Source of the DNA: Larkinella terrae
GTDB taxonomy: Bacteria > Bacteroidota > Bacteroidia > Cytophagales > Spirosomataceae
Assembly (NCBI RefSeq): GCF_009668025.1
Contig: NZ_WJXZ01000004.1
Location: forward strand, 543,370-607,369
Direction: 5' to 3'
DNA length: 64,000 bases
In this document: in pieces, positions 52,167-61,658 of the stretch
Numbering within the stretch: the stretch's first letter is position 1
How the letters are laid out: each line of letters begins with the position of its first letter
Program-made: the position numbers and the translations under genes
The notes under the pieces: model-generated
What the model saw: only the letters and a program-made list of their open reading frames with translations
Told to the model about the DNA's origin: nothing
The model's database searches: none

Positions 52167-53638
52167 TATTCAAACGCCCATTTGCTTACCCACTGATCTT
52201 TGGTTTGCTGCTGAAACCGCTTTAATTTTCCCTGCATGCGTTTCAAAACCGCCTGATGCTTGGGATCACCGGCGAGGTTATGCACTTCGTCGGGGTCGTT
52301 TTGCAGATCGTACAGCTCGAAACGGGGCCGGTGCAGATACGCTTCCACGCTCCGTTTTCCGTACAGCTTCCGCTTCTCCTGAAGCACATTCTGCCACGTA
52401 AACGATTGGTACAGATCAAGCGCCATTGGAAAAGTCAGCGAATGAGCGATGTTAAAAATCAGCTTGTACCGACGTTCGCGCAGCACCCGCATCGGGTAAT
52501 ACATCGTCACTTCGTGCAGCGAATGCGACGCGTAGACCTCATCCCAGCCCGTTGTTTTTACCTGCTCCACGATGGTTTTGAAACTCCGGCCCTGCCGGTA
52601 AAGCGTGTCCGATAGCGCACCGGCAAAATCCAGCAGCGTTGGCGTCAGATCGACCCACGACACCATCGCATCCTGCACGAAGCCCGGTTTTTGCGGTTTG
52701 GGCAGTTTAACGATCAAAGGCAGTTTCATTCCCGGTTCGTACAAAGTGGTTTTTGAACCGGGAAAAGGCGCTCCGTTGTCCGACAAATAGATGATAATCG
52801 TGTTGTCGTACTGACCGGTTTCCTTCAGCAATGCCACCAGCCGTTCCACGCCCTGATCCAGCCGACTGATTGACTCGTAATACTGCGCCAGTTCCAGTCG
52901 GGCCGCGCGGGTGTCGGGCAGATAGGGCGGGACCCGGACCTGAAACGGTTGGTAAAAAACGTCGTGGACCTGCGGATAACCGCCCGGCCGGTTGCCAAAC
53001 CGGTTGGCCTGATCGCTCGTAAAAACCGGTGAGCCGTCGGGCGCCACAGAATTGCTGCGGTGCGGATCGTCGGTGGCGAAATAGAGAAAAAACGGTTGTT
53101 CGGAAGTTTCCGAAAAGAGTGGATAACACAAATCCGCCATCGCAACCGGGCTGCGGCCAATCGACGCCGGATTGTTGGTCCCGCCCGCTTGCAGCACCCG
53201 CTGAAAATGGTACGCCGACTCGGGCGCAACGTGGAATTTTCCGATCCGGGCGGTTCGGTACCCGGCTTTTGCGAGTTGCACCGGCAACGTCCGAACCGTA
53301 TCGAAGGAGCTGAAATGGTGTTCGCGGTGTTCCAGCCCGTACATGCCGTTGGCGTGGTTATGCAGGCCCGTCAGCAGTACCGACCGGCTGGGGCTGCAAC
53401 TAGCCGTGGTGCAGAAGGCGTTGGTAAACCGCGTACCTTCGGCGGCTAACCGATCGATGTGGGGCGTTTTGACGACCGGATTTCCGTAGCAACCGACGGC
53501 TTCCCGACCGTGATCATCGGCCACAATCAGAACGATATTGGGTCGTGCCTCTTTCCGGTTTTTCGGGTTCCGAACCGGCAGAAAAGCCGTAATGGCTGTT
53601 AGCAGAAGAAAGGCAATTGGCAGCAGAAACCGTTCCAT
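52166..53638 (-). CDS. Secreted S1-type sulfatase (N-sulfoglucosamine sulfohydrolase-like)
   Basis: 490 residues with a hydrophobic leader (about 5-21). Metal-binding Asp41-Asp42 in IVADDHGREAVGCYG and the modification motif CSPSR (Cys81), where Cys is converted to formylglycine, mark an arylsulfatase-type enzyme. Further features: SDNGAPFPGSKTTLYEPGMK and a C-terminal ELYDLQNDPDEVHNLAG. The closest named relatives I recognise are heparan N-sulfatases, but the substrate needs proof. The maturation enzyme is not encoded here. Downstream partner genes for a glycan-degrading locus are lacking. Confidence 0.9.
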   Translation of the reverse strand: MERFLLPIAFLLLTAITAFLPVRNPKNRKEARPNIVLIVADDHGREAVGCYGNPVVKTPHIDRLAAEGTRFTNAFCTTASCSPSRSVLLTGLHNHANGMYGLEHREHHFSSFDTVRTLPVQLAKAGYRTARIGKFHVAPESAYHFQRVLQAGGTNNPASIGRSPVAMADLCYPLFSETSEQPFFLYFATDDPHRSNSVAPDGSPVFTSDQANRFGNRPGGYPQVHDVFYQPFQVRVPPYLPDTRAARLELAQYYESISRLDQGVERLVALLKETGQYDNTIIIYLSDNGAPFPGSKTTLYEPGMKLPLIVKLPKPQKPGFVQDAMVSWVDLTPTLLDFAGALSDTLYRQGRSFKTIVEQVKTTGWDEVYASHSLHEVTMYYPMRVLRERRYKLIFNIAHSLTFPMALDLYQSFTWQNVLQEKRKLYGKRSVEAYLHRPRFELYDLQNDPDEVHNLAGDPKHQAVLKRMQGKLKRFQQQTKDQWVSKWAFE

Positions 53639-53718
53639 CCGTTACTTTTTCCGGTAAAAATAGAAGACGGTTTGGAATGGCGTAGCAAAGTGTGAAATAA
53701 TTCGCGATATGCGGTTTT

Positions 53719-53795
53719 GCCCCTAAATCCCCTAAAGGGGACTTGAATGCTTAAACATTCGGATTTAATAAGTCCCCTTTAGGGGATTGAGGGGC
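53719..53795. repeat. CCCCTAAA-type inverted repeat (copy 3)
   Basis: Arms 53719-53744 and 53770-53795 (GCCCCTAAATCCCCTAAAGG and on) are 26 bp with one mismatch; the loop itself contains a small GAATG/CATTC hairpin. It lies between the GNAT gene and the sulfatase gene. Confidence 0.85.
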
Positions 53796-53800
53796 AACCA

Positions 53801-54310
53801 TTACATATCCGCCAATCGTTTTTCGTAGCAGTAAAACCGCAAACCGGGTCGGAAACCCAGCCCGATTTCACCGGCGAACGCGTAGCCGACTTTCGGAAAA
53901 AGCCGCTGGGTGGCTTCGTTTTGGGTGTTGGTATCGATTCGGAGAACATGGATTCCGCGTTGCCGGGCCACGTCTTCGGCCTGCGCCAGCAGCTTGGCGG
54001 CAACGCCCCGCCCGCGAACCGCCGGATCGACCGCCAGCCGGTGAACGACAATGGCGGTTTCGGTCAAATCCCAACCTACCTGGGCGTATTCCGGCTCCTG
54101 ATCGGTCGTAATGGCCGCCACACCAACCAGTTGGCCATCCAGTTCGGCTACCCAAAGTTGTTCCTTTGCGATGTCGTTTTCAAAAACCGCAGCGTTTGGG
54201 TACTCGTTATCCCATTGAAAATTCCCGACGGCCTGCATCAACGGCACAACGCGTCGGATCAGTTGTAATAAAGCCGGAATATCGGCTAAGGACGCTAAGC
54301 GTACTCTCAT
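53801..54310 (-). CDS. GNAT-family N-acetyltransferase
   Basis: 169 residues, the usual GNAT size. The acetyl-CoA pyrophosphate-binding motif is RGRGVAAKLLAQ after LAVDPAV, preceded by VAELDGQLVGVAAIT (beta4) and followed by IHVLRIDTNTQNEATQRLFP, KVGYAF. The acceptor is unknown; the broad acceptor range of the family makes prediction unsafe. It starts 73 bases before the O-antigen-ligase gene's end on the same strand, too far for a firm operon claim. Confidence 0.9.
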   Translation of the reverse strand: MRVRLASLADIPALLQLIRRVVPLMQAVGNFQWDNEYPNAAVFENDIAKEQLWVAELDGQLVGVAAITTDQEPEYAQVGWDLTETAIVVHRLAVDPAVRGRGVAAKLLAQAEDVARQRGIHVLRIDTNTQNEATQRLFPKVGYAFAGEIGLGFRPGLRFYCYEKRLADM

Positions 54311-54382
54311 TTTTTGTGTTAAGCAGTAAGAGTTAAAAGAAGAAACCGGCCATTTTTTAACTCATACGTCTTGACTAACTTT

Positions 54383-55669
54383 TTATCCAATTTCGGGGAC
54401 CAGTTCAGGTTTCCGTTCCGGCGTTTTGATGATTTCCGGCTCCACCGGATTCGGCTGAAGTTTCATCCCGGCCAGAAAAAACAGGGAGGTGAAAAAGGAA
54501 TAGAAAACTACCCCACGTTGCTGCGATAACACATTTTCGGTGAAAAAGGTAATCACAAAAATGAGCAGCAGAATGGCATACAAATGATCACGACGGCGGG
54601 CGGCATTGGCAAACTGAACGCCCATAATAACGACGAGCAGGACGATGCCGGCCAGCCCAAAACAAAGCCATTGATTGATGTATTCGTTGTGGGTATCGTG
54701 GGGTTCCAGCGTTACGTGAAACATCCGCGAATAATCCTTATACCGGGCTTCCAGAGCCGGATCGATGCCGCCGGGGCCAACGCCCGTCAGCCAGTTTTTC
54801 TTCAGGACATCCAGATCGACCGACCAGATAACCTGCCGCATCTGAATCGAATTGGCATTCGGGTTGTCGTTTGGTTTGGCCGTTACCAGGGCCGAAAGTT
54901 CTCCCACTCGCTGGCTGCTGAACGGGATGGAAATACAGGCTACCGATACCGAAAGCAACAAGACGGCCAGAATGGGAACAACCTGCTGTTTGTGCGCCCG
55001 ATTGATCCAGCCGTAGTAAAGCAGAATCGCGAAAAGCGCAATAACCGGTGCTTTGGGCATAAGCGCCATCAAAAACAGAAACAATGGGAAAAGTACCGCG
55101 CCCAGTTTCCAGCCCTTCAGTTGTTGCCGGTGTTTCGGGGAAATCAGCAGAATCGCCGTGGCAAAACACAGGTAAATACCCATGTACGTTGGGTGGAAAG
55201 TCGTGATTTCCGTAAAATAAAGCCGGTATTGAATGTGGGCTTCCGGTCCGTTGATCTGCAGGCCGTATTTGAGCAAATAAAATAGATTCCCTATCAGACA
55301 GGACGCAAAACACGCGTAGACGAAGTAAATCAGCTCGCCCGAAATGATTTTCCGGGTTTTCGGCTGCATGAAAAGCAGCGCAAACGGTGCCACCATCAGG
55401 CTGGCTTTCTGCTCCAGATCAAAGAGTACCTCGGAACGGCGGGATGGGTCGGTAAATGGGAGGTGAACCGCGTAAAGCAGGTAAATACTGCCCAGTAACA
55501 AAGCTCCGCCGTAAGGCCGAAAGTGGCGGTTTTTAGTGAAAAAAGCATCTCTGATGACCCAGAAAAGAAAAATGCCCATCAGAGTAAAAATCTGCAGCCG
55601 GTTCGGCAGGAAAAAAGCGATCATTACCGCTCGGGCTAAATGCTTATCGTACGCAGTCAAACTATCCAT
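54383..55669 (-). CDS. O-antigen ligase/polymerase (WaaL/Wzy) family membrane protein
   Basis: 428 residues with about 11 membrane helices. The large periplasmic loop carries GVGPGGIDPALEARY and EPHDTHNEYINQWLCFGLAG, the Wzy_C pattern with the catalytic-type His. Such proteins ligate O-antigen to lipid A-core or polymerise surface glycans. No glycosyltransferases are adjacent, so it may act on a surface polysaccharide made elsewhere. The C-terminal 30 residues are Pro/Glu-rich. A gap of 252 bases upstream shows no clear feature. Confidence 0.82.
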   Translation of the reverse strand: MDSLTAYDKHLARAVMIAFFLPNRLQIFTLMGIFLFWVIRDAFFTKNRHFRPYGGALLLGSIYLLYAVHLPFTDPSRRSEVLFDLEQKASLMVAPFALLFMQPKTRKIISGELIYFVYACFASCLIGNLFYLLKYGLQINGPEAHIQYRLYFTEITTFHPTYMGIYLCFATAILLISPKHRQQLKGWKLGAVLFPLFLFLMALMPKAPVIALFAILLYYGWINRAHKQQVVPILAVLLLSVSVACISIPFSSQRVGELSALVTAKPNDNPNANSIQMRQVIWSVDLDVLKKNWLTGVGPGGIDPALEARYKDYSRMFHVTLEPHDTHNEYINQWLCFGLAGIVLLVVIMGVQFANAARRRDHLYAILLLIFVITFFTENVLSQQRGVVFYSFFTSLFFLAGMKLQPNPVEPEIIKTPERKPELVPEIG

Positions 55670-55921
55670 TCAGGTTGTTTTTTATTCGGGATAGCGTCAT
55701 GCAAGTGGGTCAATCCATCCTTGTGGTTATTCTAACATCTTGTTTTTCACACCGTTAAGAAGTGAATCGGATACTCAGAAAACCGGTCACCTACTGCTGC
55801 ATGCGCTTCCGTCCGTTTGGTACTATGACCCTTAGTACGAATAAGTAGTTGCAATTGTTTCATTAATCTTATCGTGTAGTCCACAAATCGCGGAGAGAAT
55901 CACACGGTAAACGCCTGTTCG

Positions 55922-56926
55922 TCAGGGCTTCCGGGTGGACGAAGTAGCCATACTTTTTTGCAGGGCAATAAAGGTCGCGGGAGCCGAACCGGCTTCGGCG
56001 TATATTTTTTCGCGCTTGGCGATGAACTCCCCAAACACCAGTTGCTGCGGGCCCACCACCGTCGAATCGGCGCCGTGTTCCAGCAAAACCTGACAAACAT
56101 CCCACAATTCCTGGCGGGCTGCCGCCAGCAGCGCCGAATGACCGGCCAGCCAGCCATAGTCGGCCGTCGGGTAAATCACGTTCGGATCGGCCCCGTGTTC
56201 GAGCAACAGTTTTACTTTTTCCAGCCGGTCGGTGGGGTAATCCATCACCACGAACAAAACCGGAAGGTTCTGATTCTGAAGATGTTTTGCGTTGGCATCA
56301 GCGCCTTTTTTCAGAAACCATTCCAGCAAGGCCGCCGGACTTTGCCGGGCAACCAGCACGTGCGTGGGCGTCCGGAGCGAGTCAGCGGTTTCGATGGTGG
56401 CGCCATGAGCCATCAGCAACTCCAGCGCTTCCACACTGAACGGCGAGTTATACATTCCAGCCGTGCGAAGGGCCGCAAAATCGAGCAAGGTCGTGTGATC
56501 TTTCCCGCTTTCGTTCAGCAACCGGGGTTTGGCCAGCAGCGCCTGCAACTTCGGCATGTCATTGGCCGCAATGGCTTCAGCTATTCGCAGTTGGTCTGGA
56601 TCGCTAAAATAATACGAGCCGTCCCAACGGCCTTCGTCCTCTTTTTCAGACCGTTGCGTAAAGTAAAAATTCGTGGCGGCTTCGCGAATGCCGAACACCA
56701 GCGGCAGCAACAGGGCGAACAAAACCGCAATTTTGGTGAGCTGGTAAGGTAAAAGATTGAGGCCCAGCACCACCACCAGCAGAATGGCCCCCACAAACAG
56801 ATAGCCCGCAGCCATTCCCCGCCCGGCGGCATCGGTGCCGGATTGATTCAGCGTCAGCGCGGAATACGCCATCAAAACCGCATAACCGCCGATGAGCGCC
56901 CAGTTGGTCAGTCCAATGATTTTCAT
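55922..56926 (-). CDS. Membrane-anchored ankyrin-repeat protein
   Basis: 334 residues. Three membrane helices at about 5-22, 37-58 and 62-82, then ankyrin repeats from about residue 115: ALELLMAHGATIETADSLRT, EWFLKKGADANAKHLQNQNL, VKLLLEHGADPNVIYPTADY and CQVLLEHGADSTVVGPQQLV, which match the consensus LL-HGADPN pattern. The C-terminus is Ser/Thr-rich. Ankyrin repeats bind proteins; the partner and role are unknown. Neighbours give no operon clue; 103 bases separate it from the peptidase-permease gene. Confidence 0.85.
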   Translation of the reverse strand: MKIIGLTNWALIGGYAVLMAYSALTLNQSGTDAAGRGMAAGYLFVGAILLVVVLGLNLLPYQLTKIAVLFALLLPLVFGIREAATNFYFTQRSEKEDEGRWDGSYYFSDPDQLRIAEAIAANDMPKLQALLAKPRLLNESGKDHTTLLDFAALRTAGMYNSPFSVEALELLMAHGATIETADSLRTPTHVLVARQSPAALLEWFLKKGADANAKHLQNQNLPVLFVVMDYPTDRLEKVKLLLEHGADPNVIYPTADYGWLAGHSALLAAARQELWDVCQVLLEHGADSTVVGPQQLVFGEFIAKREKIYAEAGSAPATFIALQKSMATSSTRKP

Positions 56927-57029
56927 AACCGGAAATTGCAGCCCCCAAACCGGAAAACCTACCCGCGATGAACAACGGGTAGCATCCGGTAAACAATTGG
57001 GGCATTGCGAGACGTTGCTTTCCCGAATT

Positions 57030-60000
57030 TTACTCGTTCAGATTCTGCACATTGTCGGTCGTATTGTCGTCCAGCGCAAAGCCGTAAGGATCAATCGCGA
57101 CGGCTTTTGGCTTCTGATTCACAATTAGTTGAATGATCGTACGGGCTTTTGAGAAACGGTATTTCCGGGTAAAAACCGGCCGGGTTGCCGCGTTCCAGTC
57201 TGCCGTATGCTGGTTAAAAACTGCCAGTTGCCACTCATCGTCGGGCGGTAACGCAAGCGGTTTTCCGTCGGGCCGGTGCCCGGTTTTGGCATTGTTTATT
57301 TCCAGCGTCAGCGCAAACCGACCGGCCGCAAGCGGTTTACAGTCCCGAACGCGAATCGATAAATTGTTGGTTATAACTGCCCGCAAGGCTTCATCGATCA
57401 GGCGACTTTGGGCGTCCGTAGCTTCCTCTTGCAAGGCCCAAATCAGATCCTCCGGTTTCGGTTTTTTTCCGGGATGGGTATGTTCGGCCAGCAATCGGCG
57501 CAGCGCCCGGTTGAACCGCTCTTCGCCCATCGCTTCCTGAATCCGGCACAAAACCAGTCCGCCTTTCTGGTACGCAACAAATGGCTGCCCTTCCGTCGCA
57601 ATCAGGGGCAATTCTGGTTCTCTCTGGTTCCGGTTCGCAAAATAATAATTCTTATCGCCCTGAAAATAAGACCGTAAGGCCATCTCGCCATATCGTTTCC
57701 GGAGAATGGTTGCTTCGGTGTATTTCGCCAGCGACTCCGTCAGCAGGGCATCGCCGGGGCCGGAAACCGGTCGTAGCTGGTGCGCCCACCACTGATGCGC
57801 GACTTCGTGAACAGCCGTTGCATAAGCGTAATTGACCCGTTTCGTGTCCCGGAAGTCAACCAGAAAATTGGTCCGTTCCTTACTAAAAACCGCCCCCGGA
57901 TAAGCCGTTGCCGAGCCGCCGTACTGCGGTAGTTCGGCCAGCGTGAGTTGCGGAAACGGATACCGGCCAAAATGCTGATTTCCATAATCCAGCGCGTCTT
58001 TCAGGGCCTGCATCATGGCCGGAACGTTTGCGGTTTGCCCCGGCTGGTAACAAATTCGCAGCGCGACGCCCTTGTAAACTTCTTTCAACTCGGCATACCG
58101 GGCCGAACTCAGCGCAAACATGAACGGAATGGGCCGACTGGTTTTGTAGTGAAAATAGCATCGGTGGTCACTCATCCACGATTTTTGCAGCGTTCCCACC
58201 GTCACGACCTGCTGATCGGCGGAGGTCGAAACCGTGGTTTCCAGATCGATCAGGTCATAGTCGGCGGACGGATTCGGGAAGGATTGTTCGCCCAGACCGG
58301 CCTTCGTGCGAACCAACGGCTCCTCGCACTCCAGCCGACTGTTGTAACCCAGAAACGGCACGTATTTCTCCAGCTCGATGTACGAACCATTTTCAACTAT
58401 GGAATTTTCGGCGTTAAACGGCACAAAACCGGTCCGATTAACCGTCATCGAAAACCGCAGCGGCAACGTTTCGCCCGGTTGCATCGGTTTTTTGAGATCG
58501 AACCAGAACTGGTTAAAAACCGGGTCGTGCGTTTTCTTTTGCACACCGGGCAGGTCCAGTTGGACCAACGATACTTCGGGATCGACGCCCAGCCAGAGCC
58601 GGTGGACAGGCGAGGCCGATTTATTTTGCAGTTGGTAAACGCCCTTCACGCGGTATTGGCGGTTTTCCGGGAAAAGATCCACCTGCGTTCTGACCGCCGT
58701 AATCACCGGCTGACGGAGCGCGGCAAACCGTTTGTAGTTCTGCTCATACTGAATTTGCCAGTCCTGCCAGGCGGTTTTGCTGCGGTAAGTCGCGATCACG
58801 TTTGTCTGATAATAAATCACTCCGCCCACCAGAATCCAGAGCAAAAAGACGCCCGCGAACATCCACCGGCCGGTTTTGCCCCACGGCTCCCCAACCGCTT
58901 TGATACGCTGCCACGTGCTGACCTGCAAACGCGTTGGCCAGAACCCAACGGCCAGCATTCCCAGCAAAACCGCACAACACGACCAGTAAATCATATACCA
59001 ATCGAAAGCGACCGCGTAATGACCGAAACCGTTCATCGCTGAATAATTTAATTCCGGAACAACGGCATACCGCAACAGGTAATGTTCCAGACCCAGCCGC
59101 CGACTAAAAGCCAGTATGCCCGCAACCGTCATCGTCAGCACCATTCCCAGGTATTTATTGGGGCTAAGTAGCTGGATAAAAACCGCCAGAACTGCAAACA
59201 AAAACAACGGCAAACCGCTGTAATAGTAGAGCGAAAGATAAACCGGCCAATCGTTCGTGAAATACCCCGACGTCCATTGAATTACGAGTCCAATAGCACT
59301 ATTTGTGCTGATAATCAGGAAGATTAATAAAGCCAGCGCGCCAAGTTTGGCTCCGACAAAAACCAAGCTGTGAGCGGGTGTACTGCCGACCAACGTCTGC
59401 CGATTGGTCGATCGCTCCCGCCAGAGGAGTTCCGCACTCCAGAAAATAATCAGCAGCATGGCGGGCCGAACGGAGCGGAGATACTCGACGATAACTCCCG
59501 TATCGGGGTAAGTCACGGTACCGAACCAGCCGTTGCGCAGGTTATCGCTTACATCAACTCCCATCAGAATTACCCACAGAACGAGCATCACCCAAACCGG
59601 GAATTGTCCAAAAACCGCTTTGGCCTCCAGCCTGAGTTGCGCGCCCAGCGCCAGTCGCATGTGCTGTAGGGTTCCGGGATTTACGCCGTACCGTCGATAC
59701 GGAATCACCGGACGGACAGTTGGTTGCGGTTCGGCTTTTTGGGTGCGAATCGCCTGCTGTTCGCCAAACGAAAACCGGCGGTATCCAATGAGCAAAACGA
59801 GCAGGGCAATTCCGCTCCACAAAAACCGGTTGACGACAAATAAACCATTGAGGGGGAAAAGCTGGTGGTTGCGCTGGTCCACCGTCCAGAAACGGGTTTC
59901 CTGAAAAAGGGGCGCTAACCCGAAGGGATCGATCAGGAAGGGTAACCAGCCCGGCTGATCCTGGATGGTTGATCGGGCCATCAGGGGCGAATTGCCCAGC

Positions 60001-60560
60001 ACCGAGCCGAGCAGATACAGGACGTACAGCAGCACGCCCGTTGCGTAAACCGCCCGCGCGCTCCGGCTTAGGAGGGCCGTCGTAAAAATCAGGCTGACCG
60101 AGAAAAAGAGATTCGGGACGCCGAAGATCAGCAACGGCCAGAGGTAATGGACAGGTTGAAACGGCCCCTGTCGAAGCGGATCGAGCAGGAAGCCGCCAAC
60201 TAACAAACCTGCCACCGCCAGAATCAGTAGGCCAAACACGGCTGCATACAAACCCAGAAACCGGGCGACGAAGTACGAAAACCGCCGTACGGAACTCGTT
60301 CCGACGAGCGCTTCCATCCGGTACGTAGTGTCGCGGAGCACGACGTTGGCGCAAAGCAAGGTGCTGACCAGCACCAGAAACAGGGACAGCAGCCCCACCA
60401 GGACGTCGATGACGTAAGGGGCGTTGGTAAACACCGCGTCGCCCCCAAAACCGCCCCGCACGCAGACCATTCCGAACAGGAAAAACAGCAGGGCTGCCGC
60501 CCGGTAGGAGAGCTGGCGGCTGTGGTACCGCCCTTCAAAACCGAGCAACAGGGTTAGCAT
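57030..60560 (-). CDS. ABC-2-type permease fused to an M1-family peptidase
   Basis: 1176 residues. The N-terminal half (about 1-610) is an ABC-2 permease with about 12 membrane helices in two sets; the C-terminal half (about 640-1130) is an M1 aminopeptidase domain: GGSATAYPG in place of the exopeptidase GAMEN, zinc site VHEVAHQWW and third ligand Glu in LLTESLAKYTEA 18 residues later. This fused architecture is known in Bacteroidota. The start overlaps the end of the ATPase gene by 7 bases, so transporter and peptidase are translationally coupled to their ATPase. Possible role: export coupled to peptide processing or signalling; the substrate is unknown. Confidence 0.9.
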   Translation of the reverse strand: MLTLLLGFEGRYHSRQLSYRAAALLFFLFGMVCVRGGFGGDAVFTNAPYVIDVLVGLLSLFLVLVSTLLCANVVLRDTTYRMEALVGTSSVRRFSYFVARFLGLYAAVFGLLILAVAGLLVGGFLLDPLRQGPFQPVHYLWPLLIFGVPNLFFSVSLIFTTALLSRSARAVYATGVLLYVLYLLGSVLGNSPLMARSTIQDQPGWLPFLIDPFGLAPLFQETRFWTVDQRNHQLFPLNGLFVVNRFLWSGIALLVLLIGYRRFSFGEQQAIRTQKAEPQPTVRPVIPYRRYGVNPGTLQHMRLALGAQLRLEAKAVFGQFPVWVMLVLWVILMGVDVSDNLRNGWFGTVTYPDTGVIVEYLRSVRPAMLLIIFWSAELLWRERSTNRQTLVGSTPAHSLVFVGAKLGALALLIFLIISTNSAIGLVIQWTSGYFTNDWPVYLSLYYYSGLPLFLFAVLAVFIQLLSPNKYLGMVLTMTVAGILAFSRRLGLEHYLLRYAVVPELNYSAMNGFGHYAVAFDWYMIYWSCCAVLLGMLAVGFWPTRLQVSTWQRIKAVGEPWGKTGRWMFAGVFLLWILVGGVIYYQTNVIATYRSKTAWQDWQIQYEQNYKRFAALRQPVITAVRTQVDLFPENRQYRVKGVYQLQNKSASPVHRLWLGVDPEVSLVQLDLPGVQKKTHDPVFNQFWFDLKKPMQPGETLPLRFSMTVNRTGFVPFNAENSIVENGSYIELEKYVPFLGYNSRLECEEPLVRTKAGLGEQSFPNPSADYDLIDLETTVSTSADQQVVTVGTLQKSWMSDHRCYFHYKTSRPIPFMFALSSARYAELKEVYKGVALRICYQPGQTANVPAMMQALKDALDYGNQHFGRYPFPQLTLAELPQYGGSATAYPGAVFSKERTNFLVDFRDTKRVNYAYATAVHEVAHQWWAHQLRPVSGPGDALLTESLAKYTEATILRKRYGEMALRSYFQGDKNYYFANRNQREPELPLIATEGQPFVAYQKGGLVLCRIQEAMGEERFNRALRRLLAEHTHPGKKPKPEDLIWALQEEATDAQSRLIDEALRAVITNNLSIRVRDCKPLAAGRFALTLEINNAKTGHRPDGKPLALPPDDEWQLAVFNQHTADWNAATRPVFTRKYRFSKARTIIQLIVNQKPKAVAIDPYGFALDDNTTDNVQNLNE

Positions 60561-61453
60561 AGCGTCGCCTTTTGAGCCGGTTTTGATTCGGCCAACACGG
60601 AAAAATAAACCTCTTCAAGCCCCGGATTGAAGGGAACAAAACCGGGTTCGGGACACGCGTCGGCCAGCACCAGTACCTGCCTTTTGCCGGCCAACATCCG
60701 GGTTGACAAAACCGTATAAGCTAATTGATAGTCGGTTAAGGCCCGGCTTTCGATTGTTTTGCTCCACACCCGGCCCCGTAAAGCCGCCGTTAGCTGCGCC
60801 GGACTGCCCTGCACAATGATTTTTCCCTGTGCCATCACCGCCAGTTGCGGACACAGTTCGTACACATCCTCGACAATGTGCGTGGAAAGAATCACCACCA
60901 CTTCTTCGCCGATTTCGCTCAGCAGATCGTGAAAATGGTTGCGTTCTTCGGGATCGAGCCCCGCCGTGGGTTCGTCTACAATGATGAGCTGGGGACTTCC
61001 CAACAAAGCCTGCGCAATGCCAAACCGCTGTTGCATCCCGCCCGAAAACGTACTCACGGCCCGCTTCCGAACCGTATACAGATTGGTTTGCTGCAACAGC
61101 GCATCGACCTGTTCGCGTCGCTCGGTTTTGTTCAGCAGTCCTTTCAGAATGGCCAGGTGATTGAGCAATTCGCTCGCCGAAACGTTCGGATAAACGCCAA
61201 AATCCTGGGGGAGATAACCCAACTGGCTGCGCAATTGCTGCGGATACTGGTGAATATTAAGGCCGTCGAACAAAACCGTTCCGGCGTCGGGTTGCTGTAA
61301 AGTGGCCAGCGTCCGCATCAACGACGATTTGCCGGCTCCGTTCGGGCCCAATAAACCAAACAAACCGTTCGGAATTTCCAGCGAAACCGCGTCCAGCGCC
61401 TTGACGCCGTTGGCGTATTGCTTGCTGAGTTGTTGTATTTTCAATCGACTCAT
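60554..61453 (-). CDS. ABC-2 transporter ATP-binding protein
   Basis: 299 residues. Walker A GPNGAGKSS (36-44), Q-loop GYLPQDFGVYP, signature FSGGMQQRFGIA (136-147), Walker B LIIVDEPTAGLD (156-167) and an H-loop in ILSTHIVEDV. The last 60 residues are a short accessory domain. It is the ATPase for the peptidase-permease gene that overlaps it by 7 bases. Divergent from the LytS-type kinase gene; the shared intergenic region holds a candidate operator. Confidence 0.92.
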   Translation of the reverse strand: MSRLKIQQLSKQYANGVKALDAVSLEIPNGLFGLLGPNGAGKSSLMRTLATLQQPDAGTVLFDGLNIHQYPQQLRSQLGYLPQDFGVYPNVSASELLNHLAILKGLLNKTERREQVDALLQQTNLYTVRKRAVSTFSGGMQQRFGIAQALLGSPQLIIVDEPTAGLDPEERNHFHDLLSEIGEEVVVILSTHIVEDVYELCPQLAVMAQGKIIVQGSPAQLTAALRGRVWSKTIESRALTDYQLAYTVLSTRMLAGKRQVLVLADACPEPGFVPFNPGLEEVYFSVLAESKPAQKATLC

Positions 61454-61572
61454 AACCAGTTTCTTAGTGCAGTGAATGAGCCGAAAGCTAGTGAGTGAAA
61501 AAGAAACCGACCCGTTTAAATGAGCAACGGACTGCCGGTCGTGACGAATGACGCAAATGGGCTGACTTCGGG

Positions 61573-61615
61573 AAATGAACGACGTTGGTCACGGACTTCG
61601 ATCCGTTCGTCATTT
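61573..61615. promoter_or_regulatory. Candidate operator in the divergent ABC/LytS intergenic region
   Basis: AAATGAACG (61573-61581) and CGTTCGTCATTT (61604-61615) form an interrupted inverted repeat; further GACGAATGACG sequence lies at 61544. LytTR proteins bind short, often repeated motifs, so this is a possible autoregulatory site. Weak evidence. Confidence 0.3.
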
Positions 61616-61658
61616 TGATTTGCGGTTTTCACCGACGCCTTCTTTCTTGACCCTTCCA

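Noticed and set aside
57948..59042. A 364-codon open frame on the + strand
   Set aside because: It lies antisense to the peptidase-permease fusion; its His/Arg/Gln-rich composition is typical of a shadow frame in GC-biased coding DNA.
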